DNA of 64,000 nt from G963422565 sp963422565 (GCA_963422565.1 OY730228.1:2976001-3040000), one strand, 5' to 3'. Numbered from the stretch's first letter, positions 35,633-45,275 are shown. Notes: generated by a model from the sequence alone, not told the origin. Made by a program: numbers and translations.

Positions 35633-37475
35633 TCCGGGCAACCAAGAAGCCGCTGGGGTCGAGCGCCTTGTAGCGCGGCGCCCTGCCGGACGCCAGGTCG
35701 TCGAGCGACGGTGCGCTCTGGCCGAGTCGATCACGGTAGATCCACAGATTCGCCAGGATGCGTTCGACGAAGATGCGAGTCTCCCGAGAAGGGATGCTCT
35801 CGATGAACAGCAGAGGATCCCGCAGGTTTCGCCTGTCCGCCTGCCTCCGCCATTTGGCGAGGTTGCCCGGCCCCGCATTGTAGGCGACGGCCATGAGCAG
35901 GATGTCGTTCTCGACGGTCTCATGGTCGATCAGGTAGCGCAGATAGCGCTGGGCGATCGAGAGATTGAGCTCGGGATCGTAGAGCCGCGCGCGCGCCGCG
36001 CCGCGGAACGGTCGCCGCGCGACATAGGCCGCCGTCGCCGGCATGAGCTGCATCAGCCCGCGGGCGCCGGCGTAGCTCCGGGCGCGGACTTGGAACCGCG
36101 ATTCCTGGCGCATCAGGGCGTAGATCATGGCCCTGTCGATCGTGAAACTCCCCTCGGGCTGCCATCGCGGAATCGGGTAGAGCGCCTCGATGCGCCGGGC
36201 GCTTCCGGCGCGGTCCCCCGTAGCGGCAAGGCGCAGCGCCAAGTTGGCGAGGCCCGTCCGTTCGGCGAGGGAACGCAGAGCGTCTCTCAGCGCCTCGTCG
36301 GCGCGGGATGTCAGAAGCACGAGTTCGCGCTCGGCGCGCTCGTAATTCTCGACCTGGAGGAGCGCGAGCGCACGTCGGCCCGCCTTGTGGCGCCGTATCG
36401 AATCGATCCTGTCGGCCGTGAGCCTCCGGGGCGGTCTCCAGTCGAAGCCGCCCTCCATGTCGAGGACGCGGGTGGCGAGGAGCCCGTAGAATGTATGCTT
36501 GCGCGCCGCCGCCTTCGTCATAAGGCGCGTGAAACGGTCGGGCTTTCGCGCGTGCAGGTAAGACCGTGCGGCCCAGAACGCGCCCGCCGAATATGTCCAG
36601 TCCGACAGCCGACCGCTCTCGATCATCGCTTCGAAGCGTGCGGCGGCCTCCTCGTGGCGCCCCATCCGATAGGCCGACAGACCGGCGACCCAGTACGCCA
36701 TAGGCATGTGGCGGCCGGCGCCCTCCACCCACAGGCCGAACAGACGGTGCGCCTCCTCGTTCGAGCCGCGAAAGTAATGGCCGATGGCGAGATGGCTGCG
36801 CGCGATCGCCGTCTCCGTCGGGTCGAGCAGCGCCCTCGTGCTGGGCGATGACAGCAAGCGGCGCGCCTTGTCGAGCTGCCCCCTCTGGGCGGCGCGGCGG
36901 ATCGCCAGCAGCCTTCCGTCCACACGGCGCCGGGTATTGGCGCTGCGCTGGCGGTCCGAGACATAGCCATCGACGCGCGTGCTTCTCTCGGCGGCCGGCC
37001 CGGTCGGCAGACCCCTGGGGAGCGATTGGGGGCGTCGCGGTCCGGCCGCGCCCTTCGGCCTGCGCTTAACCGCGAGCTTGTAGATCCGCCGGGCATCGGG
37101 GTGGTCGGCATAGCGCCGAAGCCAGCCCCGGAGCTCGCCGTAGCGCGAGCGGTATTTCTCGGGATGCAAATAGCGCTGCGCCTTGATATGGCCGAGCAGC
37201 AGACGGCTGCGGAGCTTGCGGATCGCCGCATCGGCCTCGCGCCAGCGGCCGTCCTTCTGCAGCGCGAAGATGCGCTTGTACCGTGCGGCGTCCCCGGCGC
37301 CGAGGACCTGCGGGAGAAGCGCCGCGCCCCGGTCGGCCGCGCTCTCCTGGATGACGGCATGACGGTCCATTGCCAGCGCTGCCGCCGGGGGCGTCGCGAC
37401 GATCGCAGCGAGGGACAACGCCCGCAATGCGGCGGGGAGGAGCCGCCCGGGCGCGAAGCGCTCAACCGGGCTCAT
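35619..37475 (-). CDS. slt: Soluble lytic murein transglycosylase
   Basis: This 618-aa protein starts at the ATG at 37475. Residues ~1-40 form a signal peptide (LLPAALRALSLAAIVATPPA), so the protein works in the periplasm. The middle ~350 residues are an alpha-helical TPR-like superhelix. The C-terminal SLT domain carries catalytic E458 in MRQESRF, then SYAGARGLMQLMPATA and AVAYNAGPGNLAKW. Lytic transglycosylases cleave peptidoglycan to 1,6-anhydromuropeptides. The gene overlaps UDG upstream and moaB downstream by 14 bp each. Confidence 0.92.
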   Translation of the reverse strand: MSPVERFAPGRLLPAALRALSLAAIVATPPAAALAMDRHAVIQESAADRGAALLPQVLGAGDAARYKRIFALQKDGRWREADAAIRKLRSRLLLGHIKAQRYLHPEKYRSRYGELRGWLRRYADHPDARRIYKLAVKRRPKGAAGPRRPQSLPRGLPTGPAAERSTRVDGYVSDRQRSANTRRRVDGRLLAIRRAAQRGQLDKARRLLSSPSTRALLDPTETAIARSHLAIGHYFRGSNEEAHRLFGLWVEGAGRHMPMAYWVAGLSAYRMGRHEEAAARFEAMIESGRLSDWTYSAGAFWAARSYLHARKPDRFTRLMTKAAARKHTFYGLLATRVLDMEGGFDWRPPRRLTADRIDSIRRHKAGRRALALLQVENYERAERELVLLTSRADEALRDALRSLAERTGLANLALRLAATGDRAGSARRIEALYPIPRWQPEGSFTIDRAMIYALMRQESRFQVRARSYAGARGLMQLMPATAAYVARRPFRGAARARLYDPELNLSIAQRYLRYLIDHETVENDILLMAVAYNAGPGNLAKWRRQADRRNLRDPLLFIESIPSRETRIFVERILANLWIYRDRLGQSAPSLDDLASGRAPRYKALDPSGFLVARNARN

Positions 37476-38187
37476 GCAGGCGCGCCCGGATCGCGAGGAG
37501 ATCGTGCCAGGCTTCCCGCTTGTGCCCCGGTTGCCGCAGAAGGTAGGCCGGATGAAAGATCGCGCGCAGCGGCCTCGGCCCGGACCGCCCGGGAACGGTG
37601 ATGTCGTACCAGCGGCCGCGCAGCCGCATGATCCCCTCGCGCCTCCCCAGCAGAGCTTTCGCCGCAATTCCGCCCACCGCGACGACGATCCGGGGGTTGG
37701 CGAGCGCGATATGCCGCACCAGGAACGGTAGACAGGCCGCGATCTCGGAGTCAGTCGGGTTCCGGTTGCCCGGCGGCCGCCAGGGCAGGATATTGGTGAT
37801 ATAGCTCTGCTCCCGCGTCATCCTGATCGCCGCTAGCATCCGATCGAGCAGGCGGCCGGCCGGACCGACGAAGGGTCGCCCGCGGCGATCTTCCTCGGCA
37901 CCCGGTGCCTCGCCGATGAACATCAGCGGCGCCCCGGGGACTCCGTCGGCGAACACGAAGCTGGTCGCCGTCTCCTTGAGAGGACAGCCGTCGAAAGCCT
38001 CGAACTCCGCCCGGAGCGCGTCGATGGCGCCCGCATCGACGGCGGACCTCGGCGCCGGTTCGGGGGCGCCGCGCGGCCGCGCCTCGGGCGAGGCGAAACG
38101 GTTGACGGGAGCGGTCCCGACCACCTCGTCCGCTCCGGCGTCGATCTGCCAATTCAAGAAATATGTTACGCTCTGCTCTTCGAGCAT
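37462..38187 (-). CDS. Uracil-DNA glycosylase, family 4/5 type
   Basis: This 241-aa protein starts at the ATG at 38187. The core matches alphaproteobacterial UDG family 4: FDGCPLKETATSFVFADG, LMFIGEAPGAEEDRRGRPFVG, ITNILPWRPPGNRNP and the C-terminal AIFHPAYLLRQP. Family 4 enzymes remove uracil from DNA and usually carry an iron-sulfur cluster; the early Cys is visible. The first ~80 residues are a variable lead with LNWQIDAGADEVV. First gene of a minus-strand run with slt and moaB. Confidence 0.9.
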   Translation of the reverse strand: MLEEQSVTYFLNWQIDAGADEVVGTAPVNRFASPEARPRGAPEPAPRSAVDAGAIDALRAEFEAFDGCPLKETATSFVFADGVPGAPLMFIGEAPGAEEDRRGRPFVGPAGRLLDRMLAAIRMTREQSYITNILPWRPPGNRNPTDSEIAACLPFLVRHIALANPRIVVAVGGIAAKALLGRREGIMRLRGRWYDITVPGRSGPRPLRAIFHPAYLLRQPGHKREAWHDLLAIRARLHEPG

Positions 38188-38652
38188 GAGCGGAAGATAG
38201 CATAGGCGATCGGGCTTGCAAACTCGGTCGCTCGGGTGCATGCGCCCGGCCGTCCTCACACCGATATCGGAGCGCATCGACGGCATGACATCCGGAGAGG
38301 AGGCGCGGGACGCGGCGTTGCGAGGCTTCGACCATCCGCTGCGGGACGGCGCGACGTTCGAGCGTCAGGCGTTGGGGTATATTGTCATCTTTGGGATGTC
38401 GCGTATCGGGATCCGGAGGAGGATGCGCTCCCGGGACGCCGGAGAACCGGGATTTCGACCGGGCGATGTCTGCGGCAGACCGGCCGCCTCACGGTACTGA
38501 AACAGATGCTTTCACAACGCCAAGACAAGAAGCGCTGCGCCGAGCGTCCGTCCGCTTGACAGGTTTGCGCCCGCCATGCTTGATCGTTGCCGGCGATCTC
38601 GCGTCGCGAACTCCCCTGCGCAGGGTTCCAGGATGGTCGTAGACCAAGCTTG
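38188..38652. other. 465-bp divergent intergenic region upstream of lepB
   Basis: I see no supportable gene here. It separates the divergent UDG and lepB genes and should hold both promoters. A TTGACA at 38556-38561 is the best -35 hexamer, but the bases 17-18 bp further (CTTGAT) are a poor -10, so I do not call a promoter. In other alphaproteobacteria acpS commonly precedes lepB; it is absent here. Confidence 0.5.
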
Positions 38653-39393
38653 ATGATCATGAGCAAGTTGAAGGGCGCATGGGAAACTCTCAAGACAGTG
38701 ATCTATGCGGTGGCGATCGCGCTTGCAATCCGCACCGTCGCGTTCGAGCCGTTCAACATTCCCTCCGGCTCGATGATCCCGACGCTTCTGGTTGGCGATT
38801 ATCTGTTCGTCTCCAAGTATTCCTACGGCTATAGCAGGCATTCTCTGCCGTTGAGCCCGCCTCTGTTTTCGGGCCGCTTGCTGATGTCCTCGCCCGAACG
38901 AGGCGACGTCGCGGTCTTCAAGCTGCCGCGCGACGACCGCACCGACTATATCAAGCGGATCATCGGGTTGCCCGGCGACCGCATCCAGGTCAGAAACGGC
39001 CGCTTGTTCCTCAACGGCGCGATGCTCGCCCGCGAGCGGGTGGAGGATCATGTCTTCGTTGACGGGGGAGGGCGCATCCGTCGCATCGCCCAGTTCGTCG
39101 AGATTCTGCCCGACGGCCGCCGGCATCGGATTCTCGAGCGGAGTGACGCCGCGGATCTCGACAACACGCCGGTCTATACGGTGCCCGAGGGCCATTTCTT
39201 CGCGATGGGAGACAACCGGGACAATTCGCTCGACAGCCGTGTTCTCAATGGCGTGGGCTTCGTGCCTGCCGATAATCTGGTGGGCCGTGCGGAGATCCTG
39301 TTTTTTTCGACCAACGGGTCGGCCAGTATCTGGGAGTTCTGGAGATGGCCGTCCGCCATTCGTTTCGAGAGGCTCTTTCGACTCGTCGGCTAG
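38653..39393 (+). CDS. lepB: Signal peptidase I
   Basis: This 246-aa protein starts at the ATG at 38653 (or 38659). One N-terminal membrane segment (TVIYAVAIALAIRTVAF) anchors it in the inner membrane. Catalytic S40 sits in PSGSMIPTLL and the general-base Lys is K101 in YIKRIIGLPGD; the late box MGDNRDNSLDSR is intact. It removes signal peptides from exported preproteins. It heads the conserved order lepB-rnc-era-recO-parC. Confidence 0.96.
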   Translation: MIMSKLKGAWETLKTVIYAVAIALAIRTVAFEPFNIPSGSMIPTLLVGDYLFVSKYSYGYSRHSLPLSPPLFSGRLLMSSPERGDVAVFKLPRDDRTDYIKRIIGLPGDRIQVRNGRLFLNGAMLARERVEDHVFVDGGGRIRRIAQFVEILPDGRRHRILERSDAADLDNTPVYTVPEGHFFAMGDNRDNSLDSRVLNGVGFVPADNLVGRAEILFFSTNGSASIWEFWRWPSAIRFERLFRLVG

Positions 39394-39457
39394 AGCGTCC
39401 GGGGGCGGACCCGGCGCGCCGGGCCGGAGGGTAAACCGGAGATGGTCCAGGAGAAAC

Positions 39458-40150
39458 GTGGCAGACCGGGGCGGATCGGACGAATTGGACGAAATCGAGG
39501 CGGCTCTGGGCTTCGCGTTCGCCGATGTCTCATTGCTGCAGCAGGCATTGACGCATCCCGCGAGCGGAACAGGCGCGGCATCGCTGGAACGGTTGGAGTT
39601 TCTCGGCGACCGGGTCCTCGGCCTGGCGCTTGCCGGGATGCTCTATCGCCGCTTTCCGGCGGAGGCGCCGGGTGACCTTGCCCGGCGCCATGCAGCGCTC
39701 GCCGGAGGCCGGACGCTCGACCGCGTGGGCAGGTCGATCGGCCTGCATCGTCATCTGAAGACCGATCCCCGCGCCTTCGCCAGGCCGGACGATCTTCCGA
39801 GCTCGATGGTCGAGGACGCGCTCGAGGCGGTGATAGGGGCGGTCTATCTCGACGCCGGTCACGACGCCGCGACCGCTGTGGTCGAACGGTTCTTGGCGCC
39901 GCTCGCCGCCGGCGCGCCGCCGCGCGACGCCAAGTCGGCGTTGCAGGAATGGGCACAGGGCCGGGGCCTGCCGTTGCCCGTCTACCGGGTCACTGGCTGC
40001 GAGGGCCCGGATCACGAACCGACATTCGCGGTCGAGGTCGCCGTGGAGGGGTTCCCCGCCGTGGAGTCGCGGGGCGCCTCCAAGCGCGCCGCGGAGTTCG
40101 CGGCCGCCGAGGCATTGCTGGCGATCGTCGATGGCGGTGGCCGACTCTGA
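39458..40150 (+). CDS. rnc: Ribonuclease III
   Basis: This 230-aa protein starts at a GTG at 39458 preceded by CCAGGAG. The RNase III signature LERLEFLGDRVLGL lies near residues 44-57, with a second acidic set in EDALEAVIGAVYLD. The C-terminal double-stranded RNA-binding domain is recognisable (DAKSALQEWAQGRGLP ... GASKRAAEFAAAEALL). It processes rRNA and double-stranded RNA. It overlaps era by 20 bp. Confidence 0.96.
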   Translation: MADRGGSDELDEIEAALGFAFADVSLLQQALTHPASGTGAASLERLEFLGDRVLGLALAGMLYRRFPAEAPGDLARRHAALAGGRTLDRVGRSIGLHRHLKTDPRAFARPDDLPSSMVEDALEAVIGAVYLDAGHDAATAVVERFLAPLAAGAPPRDAKSALQEWAQGRGLPLPVYRVTGCEGPDHEPTFAVEVAVEGFPAVESRGASKRAAEFAAAEALLAIVDGGGRL

Positions 40151-41051
40151 TCCGGCGCCGGTGAGGCGCTGTGTCGTCGTCGCCGTGATCGGCGCGCCCA
40201 ATGTCGGCAAGTCGACTCTCACGAACCGTCTCGTCGGGGCGAAGGTGACGATCGTTTCGTCCAAGGCGCAGACGACGCGCTGCCGCGTCATGGGGGTCGC
40301 GGCCGCAGGATCGGTGCAGCTGGTCTATGTCGACACCCCCGGGGTCTTCGCGCCGCGCCGGCGCCTCGACCGGGCGATGGTCGCCGCCGCCAGCAGCGGC
40401 GCGGCCGACGCCGACATCGTGATGCTGGTCGTCGACGCGCCGCGGGGCATCGATGCCGACACCGATGGCATCCTCTCCAATTTCGCGCTCGAAAAGCGTC
40501 AGTCGGTTCTGGTCCTGAACAAGATCGACCTGCTGGCACGGGCGCGGCTGCTGCCGCTCGCCGCCCGGCTCGCCGCGCGTGCGGCGTTCGATGCGACATT
40601 CATGATCTCCGCGCGGTCGGGCGACGGCGTGGACGATTTGATCGGATATCTCGCCGCAGCGGCTCCGGAGGGGCCTTGGCTGTTCCCGGAGGACCAGCTC
40701 TCCGACATGAACGACCGATTGTTCGCCGCCGAGATCACCCGCGAGACGCTGTTCGGGCGGCTCCATCAAGAGCTGCCCTATGCGCTGGCCGTCCAGACCG
40801 AGGACTGGCAGCCCTTCGCCGACGGCAGCTTGAGAATCGGGCAGACGATCTTCGTGGAGCGCGACAGCCAGAAGGCGATCGTTCTCGGCCGCCGCGGCCG
40901 CGGCGTCCGCACGATCCGGGAGATCGCGGCCGACGAGATGGCGCGCCTGTTCGGCCGCAGGATACATCTGGCTCTGTTCGTCAAGGTCCGCCGGAAATGG
41001 AGCGAGGATCCGGAACGCTACCGAGATCTCGGCCTCGACTACCGCGTCTGA
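40131..41051 (+). CDS. era: GTPase Era
   Basis: This 306-aa protein starts at the ATG at 40131, inside rnc. GTPase motifs are G1 GAPNVGKST (~20-28), G3 DTPG and G4 NKID at 130-133; the C-terminal KH domain carries GRRGRGVRTIREIAADEM. Era binds the 3' end of 16S rRNA during 30S maturation. The switch region KAQTTRCRVMG matches the family. Confidence 0.97.
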   Translation: MAVADSDPAPVRRCVVVAVIGAPNVGKSTLTNRLVGAKVTIVSSKAQTTRCRVMGVAAAGSVQLVYVDTPGVFAPRRRLDRAMVAAASSGAADADIVMLVVDAPRGIDADTDGILSNFALEKRQSVLVLNKIDLLARARLLPLAARLAARAAFDATFMISARSGDGVDDLIGYLAAAAPEGPWLFPEDQLSDMNDRLFAAEITRETLFGRLHQELPYALAVQTEDWQPFADGSLRIGQTIFVERDSQKAIVLGRRGRGVRTIREIAADEMARLFGRRIHLALFVKVRRKWSEDPERYRDLGLDYRV

Positions 41052-41066
41052 GGAGCGGCCGCGCCG

Positions 41067-41828
41067 ATGGAATGGCAGGACGACGGGATCGTCGTCGCGC
41101 GGCGCAAGCATGGCGAGTCGTCGTTGATCTGTTCGCTGTTGACCAGGGAGCACGGGCTTCACCGCGGTCTGGCGCGCGGCGGGGCCGGCCGCCGCATGCG
41201 CGCGAGCTACGAGATCGGCAACCGACTTCGCGTCGTCTGGCGTGCCCGGCTGGCCGAGCATCTCGGGATCTGGCGCGGCGAGATCGAGAAGCCCCATGCC
41301 GCGGTGCTGTTGAACCGGCCGCAACCGCTGATGGCGCTCGGCGCCGCGGCCGGCCTCGTTGCCGCGACGCTCCCCGAACGCGAGCCCAATGCCGGGATTT
41401 TCCATGCCTTCGCCGCCCTTCTCGAAGCGCTTCCGGGCGCCGGCTGGCGCGCGGCCTACGGCAGATTCGAGGCGGAGCTGCTCGCCAGGCTCGGCTATGG
41501 CCTCGACCTCGAGACCTGCGCGGTCACCGGGGTGTCGGAAGGGCTGGTCTTCGTGTCGCCGAGAACCGGGCGGGCGGTCTCGCGGGTCGCCGCCGCGCCC
41601 TACAAAGGGCGCCTGCTCGCGCTCCCCCGCTTCCTGATCGATCCTCGGACGCTGCCGGACGCGGCGGAGTTCCTCGCCGGTCTCCGGCTCACCGGGCACT
41701 TCTTCGAGCACCGGGTGCTTCGCCCGGCGGACCGGCGGATGCCGCAGGCGCGCGATATCCTCTATGATATGTTTCTGCGCCGGGTCCGAACATCGACGGA
41801 TGAAGATGTGGGGGACCGCGATGGATGA
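41067..41828 (+). CDS. recO: DNA repair protein RecO
   Basis: This 253-aa protein starts at the ATG at 41067, 15 bp after era. The N-terminal OB fold reads WQDDGIVVARRKHGESSLI and the following helical domain includes LEALPGAGWRAAYGRFEAELLARLGYGLDL. The C-terminal half contains ETCAVTG, RAVSRVAAAPYKG and LRLTGHFFEHRVL, typical of alphaproteobacterial RecO. It loads RecA with RecR at gaps. It overlaps parC by 8 bp. Confidence 0.94.
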   Translation: MEWQDDGIVVARRKHGESSLICSLLTREHGLHRGLARGGAGRRMRASYEIGNRLRVVWRARLAEHLGIWRGEIEKPHAAVLLNRPQPLMALGAAAGLVAATLPEREPNAGIFHAFAALLEALPGAGWRAAYGRFEAELLARLGYGLDLETCAVTGVSEGLVFVSPRTGRAVSRVAAAPYKGRLLALPRFLIDPRTLPDAAEFLAGLRLTGHFFEHRVLRPADRRMPQARDILYDMFLRRVRTSTDEDVGDRDG

Positions 41829-44049
41829 TCAGACCGATCTCTTCGCATCGGAAGTCCGGGACGTTCCGCTGGCCCAGGCGCTGAGCGAGCGCTATCTGTC
41901 CTATGCGCTGGCCACGATCAAGGCGCGCTCGCTGCCGGACGTGCGCGACGGGCTGAAGCCGGTTCAGCGTCGGCTGTTGCACGCGATGCGCGAGCTCGGG
42001 CTCGACCCGGGAGCCGGTTTCAAGAAGTGCGCGCGGATCGTCGGCGACGTTATGGGCCGGTATCACCCGCATGGCGACCAGGCGATCTATGACGCGATGG
42101 TTCGCTTGGCGCAGGACTTCTCGGTGCGGTACCCGACGGTCGAGGGGCAGGGGAATTTCGGCAATGTCGACGGGGACAACCCCGCGGCGATGCGCTACAC
42201 CGAAGCGCGCCTGACCCCGTATGCGTTCGCTCTCCTCGAGGGAATCGACGAGGACGCCGTCGATTTCCGGCCGAGCTATGACGGCAGCGAGGCCGAACCC
42301 TCGGTCCTGCCGGCGAGCGTGCCCAACCTGCTGTGCAACGGCGCCGCCGGCATCGCCGTCGGCATGGCGACGAACATCCCGCCGCATAATCTGGACGAGG
42401 TCTGCGCGGCGGCGCTGCATCTGCTGCGCCATCCCGACGCGTCGATCGCGGCGCTCGTCGATCTGATGCCGGGTCCGGATTTCCCGACGGGCGGCGTCCT
42501 CGCGGAGTCCCGCGCGACGATTGAGGAAGCCTATGCGATCGGGCGCGGCGTCTTTCGTCTCCGCGCCCGCTGGTCGGTCGAGACGGTGAAGGGCGGCAAG
42601 CGCCGCATCGTCGTCACCGAGATTCCCTATCAGGTCCAGAAGAGCCGGCTCATCGAGCGGATCGCCGATCTGATCGTGCAGCGCAGAGTGCCCATGCTGG
42701 CCGATGTGCGCGACGAATCGGCCGAGGACGTGCGCATCCTGCTCGAGCCGCGCAGCCGGTCGGTGGAACTCGCCCTCCTGATGGCGCAGCTATTCCGCCA
42801 TACCGAGCTCGAGAACCGGGTGCCGGTCAATCTGAATGTGCTCGACGGCGGCCTCGTGCCGAGGGTGATGAACCTGCGGCAGGTCCTGCAGGCTTTTTTG
42901 GACCACCGCCACGATGTTCTGGTCCGCCGGACCCGGCACCGTCTCGGGAAGATCGCGCAACGCTTGGAGGTGCTCGCCGGCTACCTGATCGCCTATGCCG
43001 ACCTGGACGAGATCATCCGGGTCATCCGGGAGACCAACGACCCGAAAGCGGAGTTGATGCGGCGCTGGTCGATGTCCGACCGCCAGGCCGAATCGATCCT
43101 CAACATGCGGCTCCGCGCGCTGCATCGCCTCGAAGCGGTCGCGATCGAATCCGAGCATGGGAAGCTCGGCGCGCTACGCGCGGATCTTGAAGATCTGCTT
43201 TCCCGTTCCGACCGACGCTGGTCGCGCATCGCCGAAGAAATCGAGGCGGTCCGCGAGCGCTTCGGCGCGAAGACTCCGTCCGGCGCGCGTCGGACGGCCA
43301 TCGAGGATGCACCGGTGAAGGCGGATGCCTGTCTCGAAGCCGCCGTCGCGCGCGAATCGATCACGATCGTCTGTTCGGAGAAAGGGTGGATCAGGTCCGT
43401 TCGCGGTCATCTCGACGATAGCGGAGAGCTGAAGTTCAAGGACGGCGACTGCCAGCGATTCCTGGTGCATGCCGAGACCACCGACAGGGTGCTGGCGTTC
43501 GGCACCAACGGCCGCTTCTACACCCTCGCCTGCGGCAAACTGCCTGGTGGGCGGGGCCATGGCGAGCCGATCCGGCTGATGATCGATCTCGGCAACGACG
43601 AAGATCTGGTCGCGCTCTTCGTCCATCGGCCGGACGCGAAACTCCTGCTGGCCTCGACCGACGGGCGGGGGTTTCTGGTTTCCGAGAACGCCGTGCTGGC
43701 CCAGACCCGCGCCGGGCGCCAGGTCCTCAACCCGTCCGAAGGCAACGGGGCCCGGCTCTGCGTGCGCGCGGAGGGCGATGCCGTCGCTGTCGTCGGCACG
43801 AATCGGAAGATGATCGTCTTTCCGATCGGCGAGCTCCCGGAGATGGCGCGGGGGCGCGGGGTGATTCTGCAGCGCTACGCCGACGGCGGTTTCGCGGATG
43901 CCGCGGTCTTCGATAGCGGGCGGGGCCTTGTCTGGCAGTCCGGCGGTCGAAAGCGGACCCTGACCGCGTTCGAGCCGTGGCGCGGCAAGCGCGGCGGCGT
44001 CGGCCGCCCCGTTCCGCGCGGTTTTCCGCGCGCGAATCGGTTTCGCTGA
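41821..44049 (+). CDS. parC: DNA topoisomerase IV subunit A
   Basis: This 742-aa protein starts at the ATG at 41821. The breakage-reunion domain carries the quinolone-resistance region HPHGDQAIYDAMVRLAQDF and catalytic Y126 in AAMRYTEARLT. The coiled-coil tower and the C-terminal beta-pinwheel follow (SEKGWIRSVRGH, STDGRGFLVSE). The length and short C-terminal domain separate ParC from GyrA. It decatenates daughter chromosomes with ParE, which is not in the window. Confidence 0.96.
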   Translation: MDDQTDLFASEVRDVPLAQALSERYLSYALATIKARSLPDVRDGLKPVQRRLLHAMRELGLDPGAGFKKCARIVGDVMGRYHPHGDQAIYDAMVRLAQDFSVRYPTVEGQGNFGNVDGDNPAAMRYTEARLTPYAFALLEGIDEDAVDFRPSYDGSEAEPSVLPASVPNLLCNGAAGIAVGMATNIPPHNLDEVCAAALHLLRHPDASIAALVDLMPGPDFPTGGVLAESRATIEEAYAIGRGVFRLRARWSVETVKGGKRRIVVTEIPYQVQKSRLIERIADLIVQRRVPMLADVRDESAEDVRILLEPRSRSVELALLMAQLFRHTELENRVPVNLNVLDGGLVPRVMNLRQVLQAFLDHRHDVLVRRTRHRLGKIAQRLEVLAGYLIAYADLDEIIRVIRETNDPKAELMRRWSMSDRQAESILNMRLRALHRLEAVAIESEHGKLGALRADLEDLLSRSDRRWSRIAEEIEAVRERFGAKTPSGARRTAIEDAPVKADACLEAAVARESITIVCSEKGWIRSVRGHLDDSGELKFKDGDCQRFLVHAETTDRVLAFGTNGRFYTLACGKLPGGRGHGEPIRLMIDLGNDEDLVALFVHRPDAKLLLASTDGRGFLVSENAVLAQTRAGRQVLNPSEGNGARLCVRAEGDAVAVVGTNRKMIVFPIGELPEMARGRGVILQRYADGGFADAAVFDSGRGLVWQSGGRKRTLTAFEPWRGKRGGVGRPVPRGFPRANRFR

Positions 44050-44061
44050 CATCGGCGCGGA

Positions 44062-44090
44062 TTGAGACTCGCATCGCTTTCTGATATAAA
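44062..44090 (+). promoter_or_regulatory. Sigma-70 promoter of the TRAP transporter operon
   Basis: TTGAGA (44062-44067) and TATAAA (44085-44090) are separated by exactly 17 bp, close to consensus. The dctP ATG is 37 bp downstream with an AAGGGAG Shine-Dalgarno. Confidence 0.8.
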
Positions 44091-44127
44091 TCGACCGCAG
44101 TAGGACAAATCAGAAGGGAGCGAAATC

Positions 44128-45222
44128 ATGAAACGCCGTCAGTTCCTCACCAATGCTGGCGCCGCAGGCGCCGCAGGCGCTACCGCCGCGACTCTCGCCG
44201 CCCCGGCGGTGGCGCAGAAGCGCGTCGACATGGTCATGGTCACGACCTGGCCGCGCGACTTCCCGGGTCTCGGTACGGGTGCCCAGAGGCTCGCGAAGCG
44301 GATAAGCGACATGACGGATGGCCGCATTCAGGTCCAGTACTTCGCGGCCAAGGAACGTGTCGGCGCATTCGATTCCTTCGATGAGGTCGCCTCGGGGAAC
44401 GCCCAAGCCTATCACGCGGCGGACTATTACTGGAAGGGAAAGCATCCCGGCTGGGCTTACTTCGCCTCGGTTCCATTCGGCCTGACCTACACCGAGATCA
44501 ACGCCTGGATCCGCTTCGGAGGCGGCCAGGATCTGTGGGACGAGCTCGCCGATAGCTATGGGCTCAAATGCATGATGGCGGGCAACACCGGCGTTCAGAT
44601 GGGCGGTTGGTTCAACAAGGAAATCAATTCGTCCGACGATCTGAAGGGTCTGAAGATGCGCATCCCCGGCCTCGGCGGCGACGTCATGGCCAAGCTGGGC
44701 GCATCGCCAGTTTCGCTGCCCGGCGGACAAATTTACGAGAATCTGGTGTCCGGCGCGATCGACGCGACCGAATGGGTCGGCCCGTGGAACGACAGCTTCA
44801 TGAAGTTCTACGAAGCGGCGAAATATTACTATTACCCGGGCATGCACGAGCCGGGCTCGATGTTGTCGTTCGGACTCAACGCGTCCTGGTGGGGCAAGCT
44901 CACCAAGTCCGACCAGATCGCCATCGAGGCCGCGGCGGCCATGGAGAACGACGTGATGATGTCGGAATTCAACGCGAAGAACGGTGCGGCGCTCGTCAAG
45001 CTGATCAGCGATCACGGCGTGAGGCTCCGCAAGTTCAACGACGACGTCTACGACAGTTTCGGCGAGGCGGCTGACGAGGTCTTCGCCGCGACGCAGGCGC
45101 ATAGCGATCTCGCCAAGCGGATCCACGAGAGCTTCCTCCGGGCACGGAAGGATCTCGGTGCCTGGTCCAAGATATCCGATCAGGCCTATGTCGCGCAGCG
45201 GAACCGCGTTCTGGAGGGTTGA
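44128..45222 (+). CDS. TRAP transporter substrate-binding protein (DctP family)
   Basis: This 364-aa protein starts at the ATG at 44128. The N-terminus KRRQFLTNAGAAGAAGATAA is a Tat-like or long Sec leader ending at AVAQK, so the product is periplasmic. VTTWPRDFPGLGTGAQRLAK, ISDMTDGRIQVQYF and NLVSGAIDATEWVGPWNDS are typical of the TakP/DctP binding proteins for 2-oxo acids or related organic acids. First gene of the dctP-dctQ-dctM operon; a strong hairpin follows it. Confidence 0.92.
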   Translation: MKRRQFLTNAGAAGAAGATAATLAAPAVAQKRVDMVMVTTWPRDFPGLGTGAQRLAKRISDMTDGRIQVQYFAAKERVGAFDSFDEVASGNAQAYHAADYYWKGKHPGWAYFASVPFGLTYTEINAWIRFGGGQDLWDELADSYGLKCMMAGNTGVQMGGWFNKEINSSDDLKGLKMRIPGLGGDVMAKLGASPVSLPGGQIYENLVSGAIDATEWVGPWNDSFMKFYEAAKYYYYPGMHEPGSMLSFGLNASWWGKLTKSDQIAIEAAAAMENDVMMSEFNAKNGAALVKLISDHGVRLRKFNDDVYDSFGEAADEVFAATQAHSDLAKRIHESFLRARKDLGAWSKISDQAYVAQRNRVLEG

Positions 45223-45243
45223 CCGGCGGCCTATGGACGATGC

Positions 45244-45275
45244 GCCGGCGCGGGCGCCGCCTTGCCCGCGCCGGC
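45244..45275 (+). terminator. GC-rich hairpin between dctP and dctQ, attenuator-like
   Basis: GCCGGCGCGGGC (45244-45255) and GCCCGCGCCGGC (45264-45275) form a perfect 12-bp stem with an 8-nt loop, followed by CGTTCTTT. It lies 22 bp after the dctP stop and 58 bp before the dctQ start. It could terminate most transcripts or stabilise the dctP mRNA, giving more binding protein than permease. Confidence 0.7.

Noticed and set aside
38556..38584. TTGACA as a lepB promoter
   Set aside because: The matching -10 position reads CTTGAT, too poor to support a call.
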